A stretch of 33,968 nt of DNA from Bacteroidota bacterium. Lineage in GTDB: Bacteria; Bacteroidota; Bacteroidia; Chitinophagales; Saprospiraceae. This document shows, in pieces, positions 16,801-25,715 of the stretch. Numbering within the stretch: the stretch's first letter is position 1; each line of letters begins with the position of its first letter. Below the pieces are notes generated by a model that saw only the letters and a program-made list of their open reading frames with translations, made no database searches and was not told where the DNA came from. The DNA is taken from contig CAUJDW010000152.1 of assembly GCA_963169455.1 (NCBI GenBank), forward strand, positions 1 to 33,968, read 5' to 3'. The position numbers were made by a program, and so were the translations under genes.

Positions 16801-18824
16801 GCTCTCCAGGCTGGGGGCAATCCCATTTTTTTCAAAAAAGTGACAATTTTTTCAGGAACATGGAGCTTTCAACCGATAGCCGCCGGTTCAAATATCTCGA
16901 TAATGTAAAAACGGTCAGGGTTAGGAATGGCGTGTATCCCGGCACCTGGCCTGAAATTGCGGTCAACAATGACCCCTATATTTATATCCCCTGGGATAAC
17001 CCTGTCAGAGGGGGCGTCGCAGTATGTGTTCTGGATTCTCTCACTGGGGACCAGTGGCTGAATAACCCGCCAGGTTATTATGGGAGCCATTTGCTCAGCC
17101 CTTGGGCTACCAATTATGGTGCGTTTGTTTACAGCACCCGGGAAGCGGAAGGGCGGCAAAAACTGATCAATTTCCTTAGAGATACTATCCCGGCGGGCAA
17201 CTATGTGGCGCTTTATACCATTCAGTATGACAATGTAAACTACGAACCTGAAGAATGGGCTGAAGACTCCATTTCATTGGGGGTAAACCTGTTTCAGATA
17301 CTGGAACAGGAAGGGGCTGTTTTGTTGAGGCAGGCTGCTGAATCCGGTGCAAAACCTTACATTCTGTTTTACAAAAAAGGAAGTTCGGATTTTCCGGTTT
17401 TTGAGAAAATAGCGGAGTTGGATGAGTTCATTGTAGAAGCTTTTAACATCAATGGAATCTGGTATAGTGGTTCGGTTCGGACAGCCCCCATCGGGCCTGC
17501 GGAAAGTTGGGGAAGCCTTCATTGGAAATTATCGGAAACGGAGGCAGGGGATGATTTTTCCTTTGACCTTTTTGGAGTCAGGACTGATTCTGTGGCAGTA
17601 CTGCTCAGGGAAGGGATGAAGAACCCGGATACAACGCTGAGTTGGGTTGATGCCGGGGAATACCCTTTTTTGAGGCTGCATTACAATTCTTCTGATACGA
17701 CAAACCGCACTGCTCCCCAACTGGATTATTGGCGTGTCCTTTTTGAAGGCCAGCCAGACCTTGCACTTCAGCCGAACGCTTTTTTGAATTTTAAGGCTGA
17801 TACGCTGCAAAGAGGTGAGCCTCTGGAAATTGAAGTGGCAGCCGTCAACCTCACCCCAACGCCTATTGACAGTTTTTATGTGAAGTATGAAATCCGGAGC
17901 GAAAGCCTGAATTCGCAGGCCTATACAAGGAGGTATCCACCCGTTCCGGGAGGAGATACGATACATTTGCATTTTAAAGCGCCTACCACAGGGTTGAGGC
18001 GGGCTCAACAATTATTTACAGAAATAAACCCGAAGCCAGGCCTGCCGGAAATAAACAGGTTCAACAACCTGGGGCTTCTGAACTTTTGGGTCAGTGAGGA
18101 TATGATAAATCCAATATTGGATGTCACATTTGATGGCAACCGCATTCTCGACGGGGAATTGGTGTCCGCAAAACCGGAGATAATAATCCGGATAATGGAT
18201 GAGAATCCTTATCTTAAAATAGAAGACACATCCGCTTTGAAGATATTCCTCAAATTTCCTGATGAGCAGGAAGCCAGGCCTGTTTCGATGAGTGCTCCCG
18301 GCTTATTGTTTTCTATTGAAGATGGAAGGCCTGGCAGCCGGGCGAGCGTAAGGTACCGCCCTGAATTTGAAAAAAGCGGCCTTTATACGCTACTCGTTCA
18401 GGGGCAGGATGTAAGCGGAAATCAATCCGGGCAATTTGACTACAAGGTTTCCTTCCAAGTGGAAACAGAATCTAGAATATCGAATGTATTGAATTATCCA
18501 AATCCATTTTCGAATTCAACATATTTCATCTATACGCTTACCGGTTCAGAGCCTCCTGTGGATTTTATGATTCGGATTATGACCGTTTCAGGGCGTGTCG
18601 TCCGGGAGTTGACCATAAACGATCTTGGACCATTAAAAATCGGCACACATCAGACCGAGTATGCCTGGGATGGTACGGACGAGTATGGCGACAGATTGGC
18701 CAACGGCGTCTATCTTTATCGCGTCATCGTGCGGAATGAAGATGGTTCGGACATTGAAAAATTTGATAACGACACCGGGCGCTTTTTTAAAAATGAAATC
18801 GGCAAGCTCGTCATTCTCAGGTGA
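13827..18824 (+). CDS. PorU-like T9SS C25 cysteine peptidase (long, PorU2-type)
   Basis: 1665 residues with a signal peptide (1-20). The N-terminal part (YFKIAVAADGIYRIPY, then EFYGRKNRSELDRHLF) is the usual lead-in of PorU-type sortases. The gingipain (C25) catalytic domain spans about 410-750, with the dyad His632 in FFGHSG and Cys662 in LGCYSGN. Several Ig-like beta domains follow, and a sorting or FlgD-like domain from about 1553 (NVLNYPNPF) to the end. PorU-family proteins sit on the outer membrane, remove the C-terminal signal of T9SS cargo and attach the cargo to LPS. P. gingivalis PorU is about 1160 residues, so this is a long form; a plain secreted C25 protease is the alternative. 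Base composition drops sharply near 15,545, within the catalytic domain: 40/60 G+C in 15481-15540, 27/60 and 24/60 in the next two 60-base blocks. Confidence 0.8.
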   Translation: MRRLALTTYLLISVLSFSRAQMWNGTDSLYGNEWIRYDQTYFKIAVAADGIYRIPYAALSAAGIPVEELSAGQYQLWWLGQEQPLYTSTNETLSEGDFLEFYGRKNRSELDRHLFQDPDNEMLNPWYSLFTDTSAYFLTWVSPGEPTLRYEQVENELANLPAKEEWFWGEAEVVFSNQHNKKGYRVAGETISLSEFEGDGFSRGSNSAHDFNFNSPGVYAAGPEGSLHLRMLSNANTAGHHLQVRINDQLRAEEEYSGSEMRIFDFPMAPGALGTAVNIKVNGLNNNDRYAVAGARLRYPRQFSLGNASFFQLGLPAGSGARYLELSGLSGNQPPVLLDLTNELRLGPVEEGGLWKVKLPAAAGERNLVVSRAIRQVDNLAPVAFTDYSETQAEFIIISNERLFDDGQGNNRVQEYADYRATPDGGGYSTIVVEIGQLYDQFAYGVQRTPIGIRNFGHYIKRNWDNPRYVLLIGKGRTFNTTRTASALADPKNSTFYLPTFGYPGSDNLLLAKPGSNVPVIPTGRIAASDGDDVRMYLEKAKGFGENARAVDEESRAWKKEVLHLGGGGSPAEQEVIKNALKGMENILESSSFGANIYSFSKTSSDPIQQSQSGEITRRMNEGVSLITFFGHSGTEGFDFSIDDPSAYQNYQRYPAILSLGCYSGNIHLNQKTVGENFLFQEGKGAIAFLATVDLGSIYELNIFVRSFYDKLGKEPFAEGIGDILKDCIRDFDQNPGFFLQSLVQQFTLSGDPSLAITPYPAADFLFERTSVEFNPPVINAQQDSFDITLFIKNIGKAIQDSLLIEAVREFPDGAQIAQDRLSVKTPAYRDSIHLRWPTYGKRAVGFNKLYLKLDAEDGIAEGPLPDAELNNELVGINGGIGLPFFVFSNGISPVYPPDEGIIGNPSITLKASTANPFAPEQKYLLEIDTSAEFNSPFKRSTEIVQVGGVVEWNPGFVPVDSTVYYWRVTTDSVAGLAYNWEAASFLFLEGSSPGWGQSHFFQKSDNFFRNMELSTDSRRFKYLDNVKTVRVRNGVYPGTWPEIAVNNDPYIYIPWDNPVRGGVAVCVLDSLTGDQWLNNPPGYYGSHLLSPWATNYGAFVYSTREAEGRQKLINFLRDTIPAGNYVALYTIQYDNVNYEPEEWAEDSISLGVNLFQILEQEGAVLLRQAAESGAKPYILFYKKGSSDFPVFEKIAELDEFIVEAFNINGIWYSGSVRTAPIGPAESWGSLHWKLSETEAGDDFSFDLFGVRTDSVAVLLREGMKNPDTTLSWVDAGEYPFLRLHYNSSDTTNRTAPQLDYWRVLFEGQPDLALQPNAFLNFKADTLQRGEPLEIEVAAVNLTPTPIDSFYVKYEIRSESLNSQAYTRRYPPVPGGDTIHLHFKAPTTGLRRAQQLFTEINPKPGLPEINRFNNLGLLNFWVSEDMINPILDVTFDGNRILDGELVSAKPEIIIRIMDENPYLKIEDTSALKIFLKFPDEQEARPVSMSAPGLLFSIEDGRPGSRASVRYRPEFEKSGLYTLLVQGQDVSGNQSGQFDYKVSFQVETESRISNVLNYPNPFSNSTYFIYTLTGSEPPVDFMIRIMTVSGRVVRELTINDLGPLKIGTHQTEYAWDGTDEYGDRLANGVYLYRVIVRNEDGSDIEKFDNDTGRFFKNEIGKLVILR

Positions 18825-18924
18825 GCAGTTGTGCCGGAATAAAACATAAGCTATATTCAAAACCCAGTTTGTTGTTTTAGTGGCTTTCGGTCTTCACCTA
18901 ATCACCGAAACCGGCGAGAATTCC

Positions 18925-20031
18925 TTAGCCCGGGATGTGTCCGGGTTTAACTGCGGCCTGCGATTGAATAAGGGCGGCATCGAGGTAAAATTTGGCGGCC
19001 CAGTTCAGCCATCGGAAAGCCTGGTATTTGCCCCATAAGGGCGCCGAACCGGGAATCCCTCCTTGTAGGCCTGGGAAAGGTATTGCGCAGGGCGCTCTTC
19101 GGAGTTCCGCGAAGAGCTGTGCGGATATCCGATGATATAAGGGATTCCCGGAAACCTGATACAGCCGGGCAAGCAGTATGCTGAATTGCGCCTGCCCTGT
19201 AATGCAGCGGAAGCTGTAATTTCCGCGCCAGTTTTCATCATAACTACCTGCCAGCCTGCCTTTTCCGGCTATCAGGTTGATCATGGCATCAACGACGGCA
19301 GTTATTTTTTCCTGTATTCGTTTCTCATTCAGTAAAACGGCGCTTTCCAACATTCCCCTGAGGTAATAGGCCAATGTGTGTGTCATGGCTGCTTCACCGG
19401 GATAAAGCCCTGCATTTCTGACTCCCAAGCTTTTATTGATAAATCCGGTATGGTAAATCAGCGCTTGGTTCATCTTGCCTGCCAGCTCCATCTCCTGGAG
19501 GTAAGTGTTAGCTTCCAGAATTGCCCAGATCACCCGGCTGTGGTAGGCGGGAATGTGGCCAGGTACATAGGCATAATCTACCCAGCACCCTTTGGGGCCG
19601 AGGTTTTTCCCAAGCCAGGTGGCGGCCTTTCGGAGCGCTTCCAGGTATTTTTCATCACTACTTTCCCGCCAGGCTCGGGAAAGGCCAAACAGGATCATTC
19701 CGGTATCAAAAACAAGGGGTTCTTTACTTCCGAAACCCCGGGGAAAGGCCCCGTTGGGCAGCTGAATGTTGCAAAGCCAGTGTGCGCAGCTTTCCGCCAG
19801 GCCCCTCCATTCCGCCCATTCCAGGGCGGCGGCAAAGTCAAAAAGTGTTGGAATGAGGTAGCCAGTAGTTTCCGGGTAGGGTGGGGACCAGCCCCAGAAA
19901 ATGCTGTAAAAGCCAGATGAACCGTTTCCCTGGTTAACTTCAATACTGCGCCTGAGCCAGTTCAAAGTTGGCAGGCATGTTTTCCTGATGAAGCAAGCGT
20001 TTTCGTGTGAAAGTATCTCCCCGTTTTTCAT
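18925..20031 (-). CDS. Alpha/alpha-toroid protein of a polysaccharide locus (lyase, hydrolase or epimerase-like)
   Basis: 368 residues from the ATG at 20031 (MKNGEILSHENACFI). A TTG at 20040 would add three residues and overlap the previous stop. The whole protein is a series of paired helices with aromatic, Gly-rich turns (GWSPPYPETTGYLIPTLFDF, NGAFPRGFG, DTGMILFGLSRAW, GCWVDYAYVPGHIPAYHSR). This is the pattern of (alpha/alpha)6 toroids found in glycan lyases, glucuronyl epimerases and glycosidases. A substrate-binding cleft lined by Tyr, Trp, Asp and His is expected, but the catalytic residues cannot be assigned. No signal peptide is evident, so action in the cytoplasm on a precursor, or export by another route, is possible. 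The gene follows the FemAB/GNAT-like gene by 5 bases and probably shares its transcript. Confidence 0.6.
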   Translation of the reverse strand: MKNGEILSHENACFIRKTCLPTLNWLRRSIEVNQGNGSSGFYSIFWGWSPPYPETTGYLIPTLFDFAAALEWAEWRGLAESCAHWLCNIQLPNGAFPRGFGSKEPLVFDTGMILFGLSRAWRESSDEKYLEALRKAATWLGKNLGPKGCWVDYAYVPGHIPAYHSRVIWAILEANTYLQEMELAGKMNQALIYHTGFINKSLGVRNAGLYPGEAAMTHTLAYYLRGMLESAVLLNEKRIQEKITAVVDAMINLIAGKGRLAGSYDENWRGNYSFRCITGQAQFSILLARLYQVSGNPLYHRISAQLFAELRRAPCAIPFPGLQGGIPGSAPLWGKYQAFRWLNWAAKFYLDAALIQSQAAVKPGHIPG

Positions 20032-20036
20032 GTGTT

Positions 20037-20996
20037 TCAATGATAAGGCCGGCCCAGCAGCCAGCTGAGGAATCCATAAAAGCGATTTCTGGACCGGTAT
20101 ATGATGTGGATGGGGTGGCGGACTGCCCCCATGGCTGCATACATCGGTTCCACATTGGGCAACATGCCGCCCTCAAAGTCATAATGATCGACCTTTTTCG
20201 AAAGCTCGTTTATCGCATGCCAATGCAGCAGGTAAATGGCTCCGCTTCGGCGCAGTTCCGGATCTGAGCCAGTAAAGAGGACACTGGCCATGCGTTCATC
20301 CCAGACGACGTAAATGGCGGCATGGGCTCTGTTCTGCTGATCCCGCGCAAAGAACATACATCCTTGGCCTCTTTCTTTGAGTACAGTATGAACGCGCAGA
20401 AAGAAATGGAAGCCATGGGGTATTGGTAAACCCTGTCGGTTGAAGGTAGCCCTGTTCAGCCGGAAGAATAGTGCCGGATTATCCTCCTGGCTCACTGAAA
20501 GCTGGCGGGCTGCCTTCTGGATATTCCTTCGGGCATTTCCCTTCATATTGCGCAGGATGGCTTCGGGTTCGCTGATATCCGGCAAGGCATAAGAGTAGTG
20601 GAGTGTTTGTTTAAACCCATTCCAGTAAAAGGGCAGCCAGTTTTCAAAACCATAGTAAAAATATTGGCGGAAGAATGCAAAACGTGGTATTTGGCCAATT
20701 ATCTGGCCTATCACCTCCCGTTCGAAGGAATAGCGGCTGTGCAGCTTCATCCTTTCGGGATACCTCATCCAAATATTGTTAAAAGGCGTGGCTTCTGGCA
20801 TTCGGATAATAACCAGCCCAAATTTCCGGTAGAGAAAATAAGGGAAGGCGCCGATGATTTCGCCATTTTTATTTCGGTGGATGGCGACATCCCAATGATG
20901 AGCTCCGCACACCAGGTCATACCACCAGGGTTGCATAAACAGCGGGATGTAGGTTTCCCGGCAGAGTTCCCGAAAAGCTTCCTTATTTTGCAACAT
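20037..20996 (-). CDS. FemAB/GNAT-like acyl or aminoacyl transferase
   Basis: 319 residues. The N-terminus (FMQPWWYDLVCGAHHWDVAI) and the strand pattern GEIIGAFPYFLYRKFGLVIIRMP match the first GNAT-like domain of FemAB-type proteins. The second half (FFRLNRATFNRQGLPIP, then GCMFFARDQQNRAHAAIYVVWD and SGAIYLLHWHAINELSK) matches the second GNAT-like domain with its acyl-donor site. Members transfer amino acids from aminoacyl-tRNA to peptidoglycan precursors or acyl groups to surface glycans. In a polysaccharide locus, acylation or aminoacylation of a sugar is the likely job (inference). Its start is 49 bases from the divergent wzx start. The last residues end only 5 bases before the next gene, suggesting a two-gene operon with the toroid protein. 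Confidence 0.7.
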   Translation of the reverse strand: MLQNKEAFRELCRETYIPLFMQPWWYDLVCGAHHWDVAIHRNKNGEIIGAFPYFLYRKFGLVIIRMPEATPFNNIWMRYPERMKLHSRYSFEREVIGQIIGQIPRFAFFRQYFYYGFENWLPFYWNGFKQTLHYSYALPDISEPEAILRNMKGNARRNIQKAARQLSVSQEDNPALFFRLNRATFNRQGLPIPHGFHFFLRVHTVLKERGQGCMFFARDQQNRAHAAIYVVWDERMASVLFTGSDPELRRSGAIYLLHWHAINELSKKVDHYDFEGGMLPNVEPMYAAMGAVRHPIHIIYRSRNRFYGFLSWLLGRPYH

Positions 20997-21045
20997 ATAC
21001 CGAGCAGAGCATCAGGCGAACATAGTAATAATCCATTGGAGTTAA

Positions 21046-22485
21046 ATGCGTTTAAGGGATAATATTGCCTTGGGGGAAAGGTGGTCTTTCCTGTCGGCAG
21101 GCGCCGTTAATGCGGGGCAGCTGGCAGTGCTGATCCTCTTGGTTCATTTGTTGCCCTCTTCTGCCTTTGCGACATTTGCGATTGCCAATGCCTTCACTGG
21201 GTTGACGCAGTTGTTATTACAATCAGGCCTTAGCTATTCCCTGTTTTTCCGAAAGGGCGATCAGTTACAAATGTCAACAATTTTCTGGTCAAATGTCCTT
21301 TTAGCCCTCTTAGCTTGTGGATTCCTTGGGGTGATGGCCCCGTATATCGGAAATTATTACAGGGCCCCACTTCTGGTGGAAACTATCTGGTGGCTGCTGC
21401 CGGGGGTCGCACTTGGGGCTGCGTCTGCTTTTTACAAAACCCTGCATTTGAAGGCTTTGCATTTCGCCTTTCTTGCGCGCGCCGAGATAGTGGTTATGCT
21501 GGCCGGTGGCCTGTCTGCACTGGTGCTTGCCTGGTTTGGCTGGGGTGTTTTTGCTTTGGCTGCGCAGGTATTGGTGCGTGCAGGCTGCGAAAGCCTCCTG
21601 CTTGTAGCCGGAGGGTGGCGTATGTTCCGGCCTTCCCGGAAGCTGAAACTGTCCTCCATCCGGCCCCATTTGAAATTTTCGATTGCCCACGTTGGCGAGC
21701 GTTTTTCCATGTGGGCCATCAGCCAGATTGATGTGCTATTGATCGGGAAGTTACTCGGTTTTGAACTGCTGGGGGTATATGAAGTCTTTCGCCGCATTCT
21801 AAGCCGGCCGCCGGCCGTCCTGGGAGAGATCATGGAACGCCTGTCTCTGCCCCTGATGGCCAGATATGCCCAGCGGCCGCGAATCCTGAAACGCCTTTAC
21901 CTGACCAACATGGAAATGATGGCGGCTTTGGTTTTTCCCGTTTATGGCTTTCTGGCTTTGTTGGCAAATCTTCTCGTTCCTGTTTTTTTTGGGCCGGGCT
22001 GGAAAACACATGCTGCCGTTTTTTCTTTTATGGCTCTGACATCGGCTTTCCAGTCCATCGGCCATCCGCTCGATAATTTACTGGTTGCAAGGGGGACTAT
22101 CAGGCGCCTTTTGTACTGGAACCTCCTTTTTTTATGCCTGTATATTGGCCTGATCTATCTGGGGTCATACCGTGGCCTGGAGGGCGTGGTGCTGCTTTTT
22201 TTCCTTGCGTCGGTTCTTTTAAATAATCCGGCCTGTTTTTTTCTGCTTAACCGTGAAGTGAAAGTGGGGGTTAAAGAATACTTTTTGCCGATTTTTCGGG
22301 CCGCAACTCTCGTACTGCTTAGCAGCCTTTTTCCCTTTCTTTTGATGTTCAGGTATTCAGGGGCGTGGAGTTGGTTGTGGGGAACATTGTTTTTTGGCTT
22401 ATTCTATTGGTTTCTGGCGAGAAAGTTTCAGCCGGATATCTGGAGGAGGGTTGCCCGCATAGCGCATAAACGAGAAGTTAATTGA
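21046..22485 (+). CDS. wzx: Polysaccharide flippase, MOP/PST family (Wzx-like)
   Basis: 479 residues with about 12-14 membrane segments. The N-terminal AGAVNAGQLAVLILLVHLLP, the cytosolic link HLKALHFAFLARAEIVVML and the mid-protein LKFSIAHVGERFSMWAISQIDVLLIGKLLG are the standard blocks of the WzxC/RfbX-type flippases. These export undecaprenyl-linked oligosaccharide repeats across the inner membrane. The ATG at 21046 is preceded by no clear Shine-Dalgarno, as usual in this phylum. The next gene begins 28 bases after the stop, so wzx probably heads a three-gene operon running to 25715. The symbol is functional; low sequence similarity is the rule for this family. Confidence 0.85.
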   Translation: MRLRDNIALGERWSFLSAGAVNAGQLAVLILLVHLLPSSAFATFAIANAFTGLTQLLLQSGLSYSLFFRKGDQLQMSTIFWSNVLLALLACGFLGVMAPYIGNYYRAPLLVETIWWLLPGVALGAASAFYKTLHLKALHFAFLARAEIVVMLAGGLSALVLAWFGWGVFALAAQVLVRAGCESLLLVAGGWRMFRPSRKLKLSSIRPHLKFSIAHVGERFSMWAISQIDVLLIGKLLGFELLGVYEVFRRILSRPPAVLGEIMERLSLPLMARYAQRPRILKRLYLTNMEMMAALVFPVYGFLALLANLLVPVFFGPGWKTHAAVFSFMALTSAFQSIGHPLDNLLVARGTIRRLLYWNLLFLCLYIGLIYLGSYRGLEGVVLLFFLASVLLNNPACFFLLNREVKVGVKEYFLPIFRAATLVLLSSLFPFLLMFRYSGAWSWLWGTLFFGLFYWFLARKFQPDIWRRVARIAHKREVN

Positions 22486-22512
22486 GCTATATTTATTCCG
22501 ATAAAACCAGCG

Positions 22513-24432
22513 ATGTATCCTGTACTCTTTTTGTTTGCTGATGCTTTTCTAAAATTTCTGGCCGTATATCTGGCAGGGGTTCTTACCCTTCTTTTTTTAA
22601 AACCTTGCCCGTGCCAGGAGCGATACCTCGCCCTTTTCGCCCGATTATTTTCAGGAATAGTTGTAATCACGGTTATTTATGCCCTGGCCTGCTCGGAGGG
22701 GGGGACTATTCTTTGGGGAGTGCTTTTACTGGCAGGGAGCGCGCTGCTCAGTCGTTGCCGGGCTGAGGCTCTATCCAAAGGACAATTCCGGAATGAGGCC
22801 CTTATTTTTTTATCCGGTTTGCCGGCTCTTTTTGCATTGGTATTGGTACAATTGTTTCGCAACGGCTTTTTTTCCAAAACAGTGGTTTACCTTTCCGATG
22901 TCGATTTTGGCATCTACGCTACTGTTGCTGAGTACCTGAGGTTTACGGGTATGGAAACCCCTTCTCCCTGGTATGAACTGGCTGCCGCAGTGCCCGGGCA
23001 ATCGCTGATGCCTTACCATTACGGGGACTTGTGGTTCACCTCCTTTGTAACCGCCTGGGGGTTGCCGGCCCAACCTCTGGAGCATTACGTTTACGTTTTT
23101 ATCCCTCTGCTTGGGGCGGCGCTGTTTTCAGGATTCATGGCTTTGATCCGGCATTATGTGAAAGAACGCAGTTATTGGCCCTCGTTTTTTGGCGCTTTTC
23201 TGCTCCTCTTTTTTCACACCTGGTTCCCCGCTCTGCCTGGGGCTATAAGTGGTTTGCACGTAACCACTGTGCTTGCCCCCAAGGTGTTCTTTTTTCAGGC
23301 AGGGCTTGCCGCTTTTTTCCTGTTGTGGCTGAACGGGCATGAAACCGGGGCAATGCGTGTATTGGCAAGCATACCCCTTTTTAATGTTTTATATCTGCCC
23401 GCTGTCCTGGGAGGCTGTGCATTATTGTTCGTTTATCAGTACTATTTTGAGCGGAACCGACCCCTTTGCACGAAGGTGCAGCCTTATCTGATTCTTCTGG
23501 CGAGCCCGCTTTTTATACTCTTTTTTTATGGTAGTTTCGGCCTCCTGAAAGCTGGTGTTACCCCGGATGAAATGTCCTGCACAGCGTATCTTTTGCGCTT
23601 TTTCCGGGGTCTGGCGAGCGGCGCCCTGCGGTTTCTTTTGTTCGAAGCAGCATTGGTGGGGTTGTTGATTTTGGCATTTCGCCGTTGGGCTGTTTTGGCT
23701 GTGCCCGAACGAGCGCTTATCAGTTTGAGTGTCGGGCTGTGGAGTGCAGCCCTACTGGCAAAAGCCGTTTTCAACCAGGCATCTGCTGAAGTGAACCAGT
23801 TTTTTTATCTGGTAGCCAATCCGCTGGCTTCTGTTTGCATGCTTTTTCTCTTTTTGGCTCTCTTTACCCGGATCGGGCCATTCCGGCGGCAATACTTCCG
23901 CTGGCTTGCCTTTTTATTACTCGCAATTCCGTTTTTTCAGGTATTGTTCCGTTTTCAGCAGCGCGACAATGCCGTTTCGGGCTCCTTTGTTCAGGCTGTT
24001 GAAAGTGCGTTGAAAGGAAAAAATAAACTGGGCGTATTCATCCCCAATCCGGATAATCTGGATACTTACCGCGCCGACCCGAGGATGTGCACTTTCTGCA
24101 ATTTTTTGAAAGTAACAGGAAGCGGATACTGGGCCAATAACATTATGGCGCCGGTGGATACAACAGGGCTGCCTTTTCCTGACCGGCTGAACGCCATCAT
24201 GATGTCTCCTTTTTTTCGTTACGCCAATCGGAATGAAAAAAAGGAAACCAGCCTTATGGGTTTGCAATTATCCTATATCCGGGATAATCGGGTCGATTTT
24301 GTAGTCGTTGAAAAGGGCGCCTTCATTCCCGAATTCATTAAAGCCTGTAGCCAGGAGTTAATAACGGATAGTATAAGCGGCCATAAATTACTTATTTTGA
24401 ACAGGTCATGCGCATCTTACTCGTCATACTGA
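22513..24432 (+). CDS. Polytopic membrane protein, GT-C/polymerase-like
   Basis: 639 residues with about 12 hydrophobic segments up to residue 500, then a soluble C-terminal part (from about 505, KNKLGVFIPNPDNLDTYRAD). The first long outer loop has two acidic residues in SDVDFGIYATVAEY (Asp129 and Asp131) followed by YHYGDLWFTSFVTAWGLP. This layout, with acidic residues soon after the first segments and a soluble tail, is like GT-C glycosyltransferases that use polyprenyl-phosphate sugars. A Wzy-type polymerase is the other likely role because none is otherwise seen in the locus. I do not recognise a specific named family. It overlaps the following GT4 gene by 25 bases in another frame, which suggests translational coupling. 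Confidence 0.6.
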   Translation: MYPVLFLFADAFLKFLAVYLAGVLTLLFLKPCPCQERYLALFARLFSGIVVITVIYALACSEGGTILWGVLLLAGSALLSRCRAEALSKGQFRNEALIFLSGLPALFALVLVQLFRNGFFSKTVVYLSDVDFGIYATVAEYLRFTGMETPSPWYELAAAVPGQSLMPYHYGDLWFTSFVTAWGLPAQPLEHYVYVFIPLLGAALFSGFMALIRHYVKERSYWPSFFGAFLLLFFHTWFPALPGAISGLHVTTVLAPKVFFFQAGLAAFFLLWLNGHETGAMRVLASIPLFNVLYLPAVLGGCALLFVYQYYFERNRPLCTKVQPYLILLASPLFILFFYGSFGLLKAGVTPDEMSCTAYLLRFFRGLASGALRFLLFEAALVGLLILAFRRWAVLAVPERALISLSVGLWSAALLAKAVFNQASAEVNQFFYLVANPLASVCMLFLFLALFTRIGPFRRQYFRWLAFLLLAIPFFQVLFRFQQRDNAVSGSFVQAVESALKGKNKLGVFIPNPDNLDTYRADPRMCTFCNFLKVTGSGYWANNIMAPVDTTGLPFPDRLNAIMMSPFFRYANRNEKKETSLMGLQLSYIRDNRVDFVVVEKGAFIPEFIKACSQELITDSISGHKLLILNRSCASYSSY

Positions 24433-25715
24433 ATTACCACCCTGCGGCCAACCCCAACGTTTATCGCTGGTCGGCCATTGCAGAGCACTGGGTTGAAAAC
24501 GGGCATGAGGTGCACGTTCTCTGCACCCGCAGAAGTGGCATGCCTGATTCGGATACCATTAGAGGTGTGCAGGTGCATCGAAGCGGGCCGGCTACACTGC
24601 TCGACTGGGCATATAATTTTCTTGGCAAAGAGATGCGGAGGGGAGAGGCCGGCGGATTGCCGGTAGGAAGGGAGGGGTGGTTCAGGAGGGTGACAGAGAA
24701 AATAGCAGACTGGACCTGGCGGCGTGTCTACTGGCCGGATGGCAGTTGTCTGTGGTATTGGTCAGGTTTGTCTTCTGCAAAGAAGTTGTTGAGGGCCTGC
24801 CGCTTTGATGCCCTCTGCAGTGTCGGCCTGCCTTTCACCGCGCACTGGATAGCCTTTTCACTAAAAAAAATGCAGCCGGAATCGAGATGGCTGATGGACA
24901 TAGAAGACCCGTTTTGCTTTTCCGATGCCTTCTTCGTGAATAATGCAGGCCTTTACCGCCGGCTTAATCATTGGGCGGAGCATAAAGCTTTCCGGAAGGC
25001 TGATAGTATCGTATTGACCGTACAGCAGGCGAGGGAAAGATACCTTCAATTATTCCCCTGGGCCGCAGAAAAAACCCGGATAATCCCCCCTCTGTTTAAC
25101 TTGCCGTTTCCCTCGGGCTTGCCAGTTGAAGCGGAGCAGTATAGAAAAGTACGCCTTGCTTATTTTGGCTCATTCTATACCCGAACCAGAACGCCGGATT
25201 TTTTCCTTCGCCTTCTGGAACAGATGCTGGACATTGATCCCACACTGCCCAATCGTTTGTCCATTCACTTTTACGGGGAATTGACGGGGCCCTTTGCTGG
25301 CGCTTTTCAGGAAAATCCCCGCCTTCTTTCCATGTTTCACTTCCACGGCCTCGTGCCGAGGGAAGCCGTGGCAAGGGCTATGGAGGAGTCCGATTTTTTA
25401 TTGAACATCGGGAATTTTACCAATTACCATCTGCCTAGCAAAAGCGCCGACTATTTGATGAGCGGCAAACCCATAATCAGCCTTTCCTTTGTTCAGGATG
25501 ATCCATTCACGCAATTTTTCCAGGGCTACCCCTGCTTTCTGGAACTGAAGGTCTCAGGCCCGCCGGCCCGGCGGGTGCTGGCGGAAAAATTTCTTGCTTT
25601 CCTTGCCGAAAACAAAGGCCGGGTTGTCAGGCCTGAACTACTGAACCAACTGGGCAGTGCGTATCAGTTGGAACCCATTGCCCGTGCTTATCTCGAAGCG
25701 CTCACATCATCATAA
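24408..25715 (+). CDS. Glycosyltransferase, GT4-like (GT-B fold)
   Basis: 435 residues. The N-terminal Rossmann domain starts MRILLVILNYHPAANPNVYR, the usual nucleotide-sugar glycosyltransferase opening, and has WVENGHEVHVLCTR. The C-terminal domain has the sugar-nucleotide site area HFHGLVPREAVARAMEESDF, followed by LPSKSADYLMSGKPIISL, which matches the E-x7-E-like region of GT4 enzymes with Ser-Lys in place of the more common Glu-Ala. It would add one sugar to the lipid-linked repeat in the cytoplasm; donor and linkage are unknown. The start lies inside the preceding membrane-protein gene. The stop overlaps by 14 bases the stop of the convergent GT4 gene. Confidence 0.8.
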   Translation: MRILLVILNYHPAANPNVYRWSAIAEHWVENGHEVHVLCTRRSGMPDSDTIRGVQVHRSGPATLLDWAYNFLGKEMRRGEAGGLPVGREGWFRRVTEKIADWTWRRVYWPDGSCLWYWSGLSSAKKLLRACRFDALCSVGLPFTAHWIAFSLKKMQPESRWLMDIEDPFCFSDAFFVNNAGLYRRLNHWAEHKAFRKADSIVLTVQQARERYLQLFPWAAEKTRIIPPLFNLPFPSGLPVEAEQYRKVRLAYFGSFYTRTRTPDFFLRLLEQMLDIDPTLPNRLSIHFYGELTGPFAGAFQENPRLLSMFHFHGLVPREAVARAMEESDFLLNIGNFTNYHLPSKSADYLMSGKPIISLSFVQDDPFTQFFQGYPCFLELKVSGPPARRVLAEKFLAFLAENKGRVVRPELLNQLGSAYQLEPIARAYLEALTSS

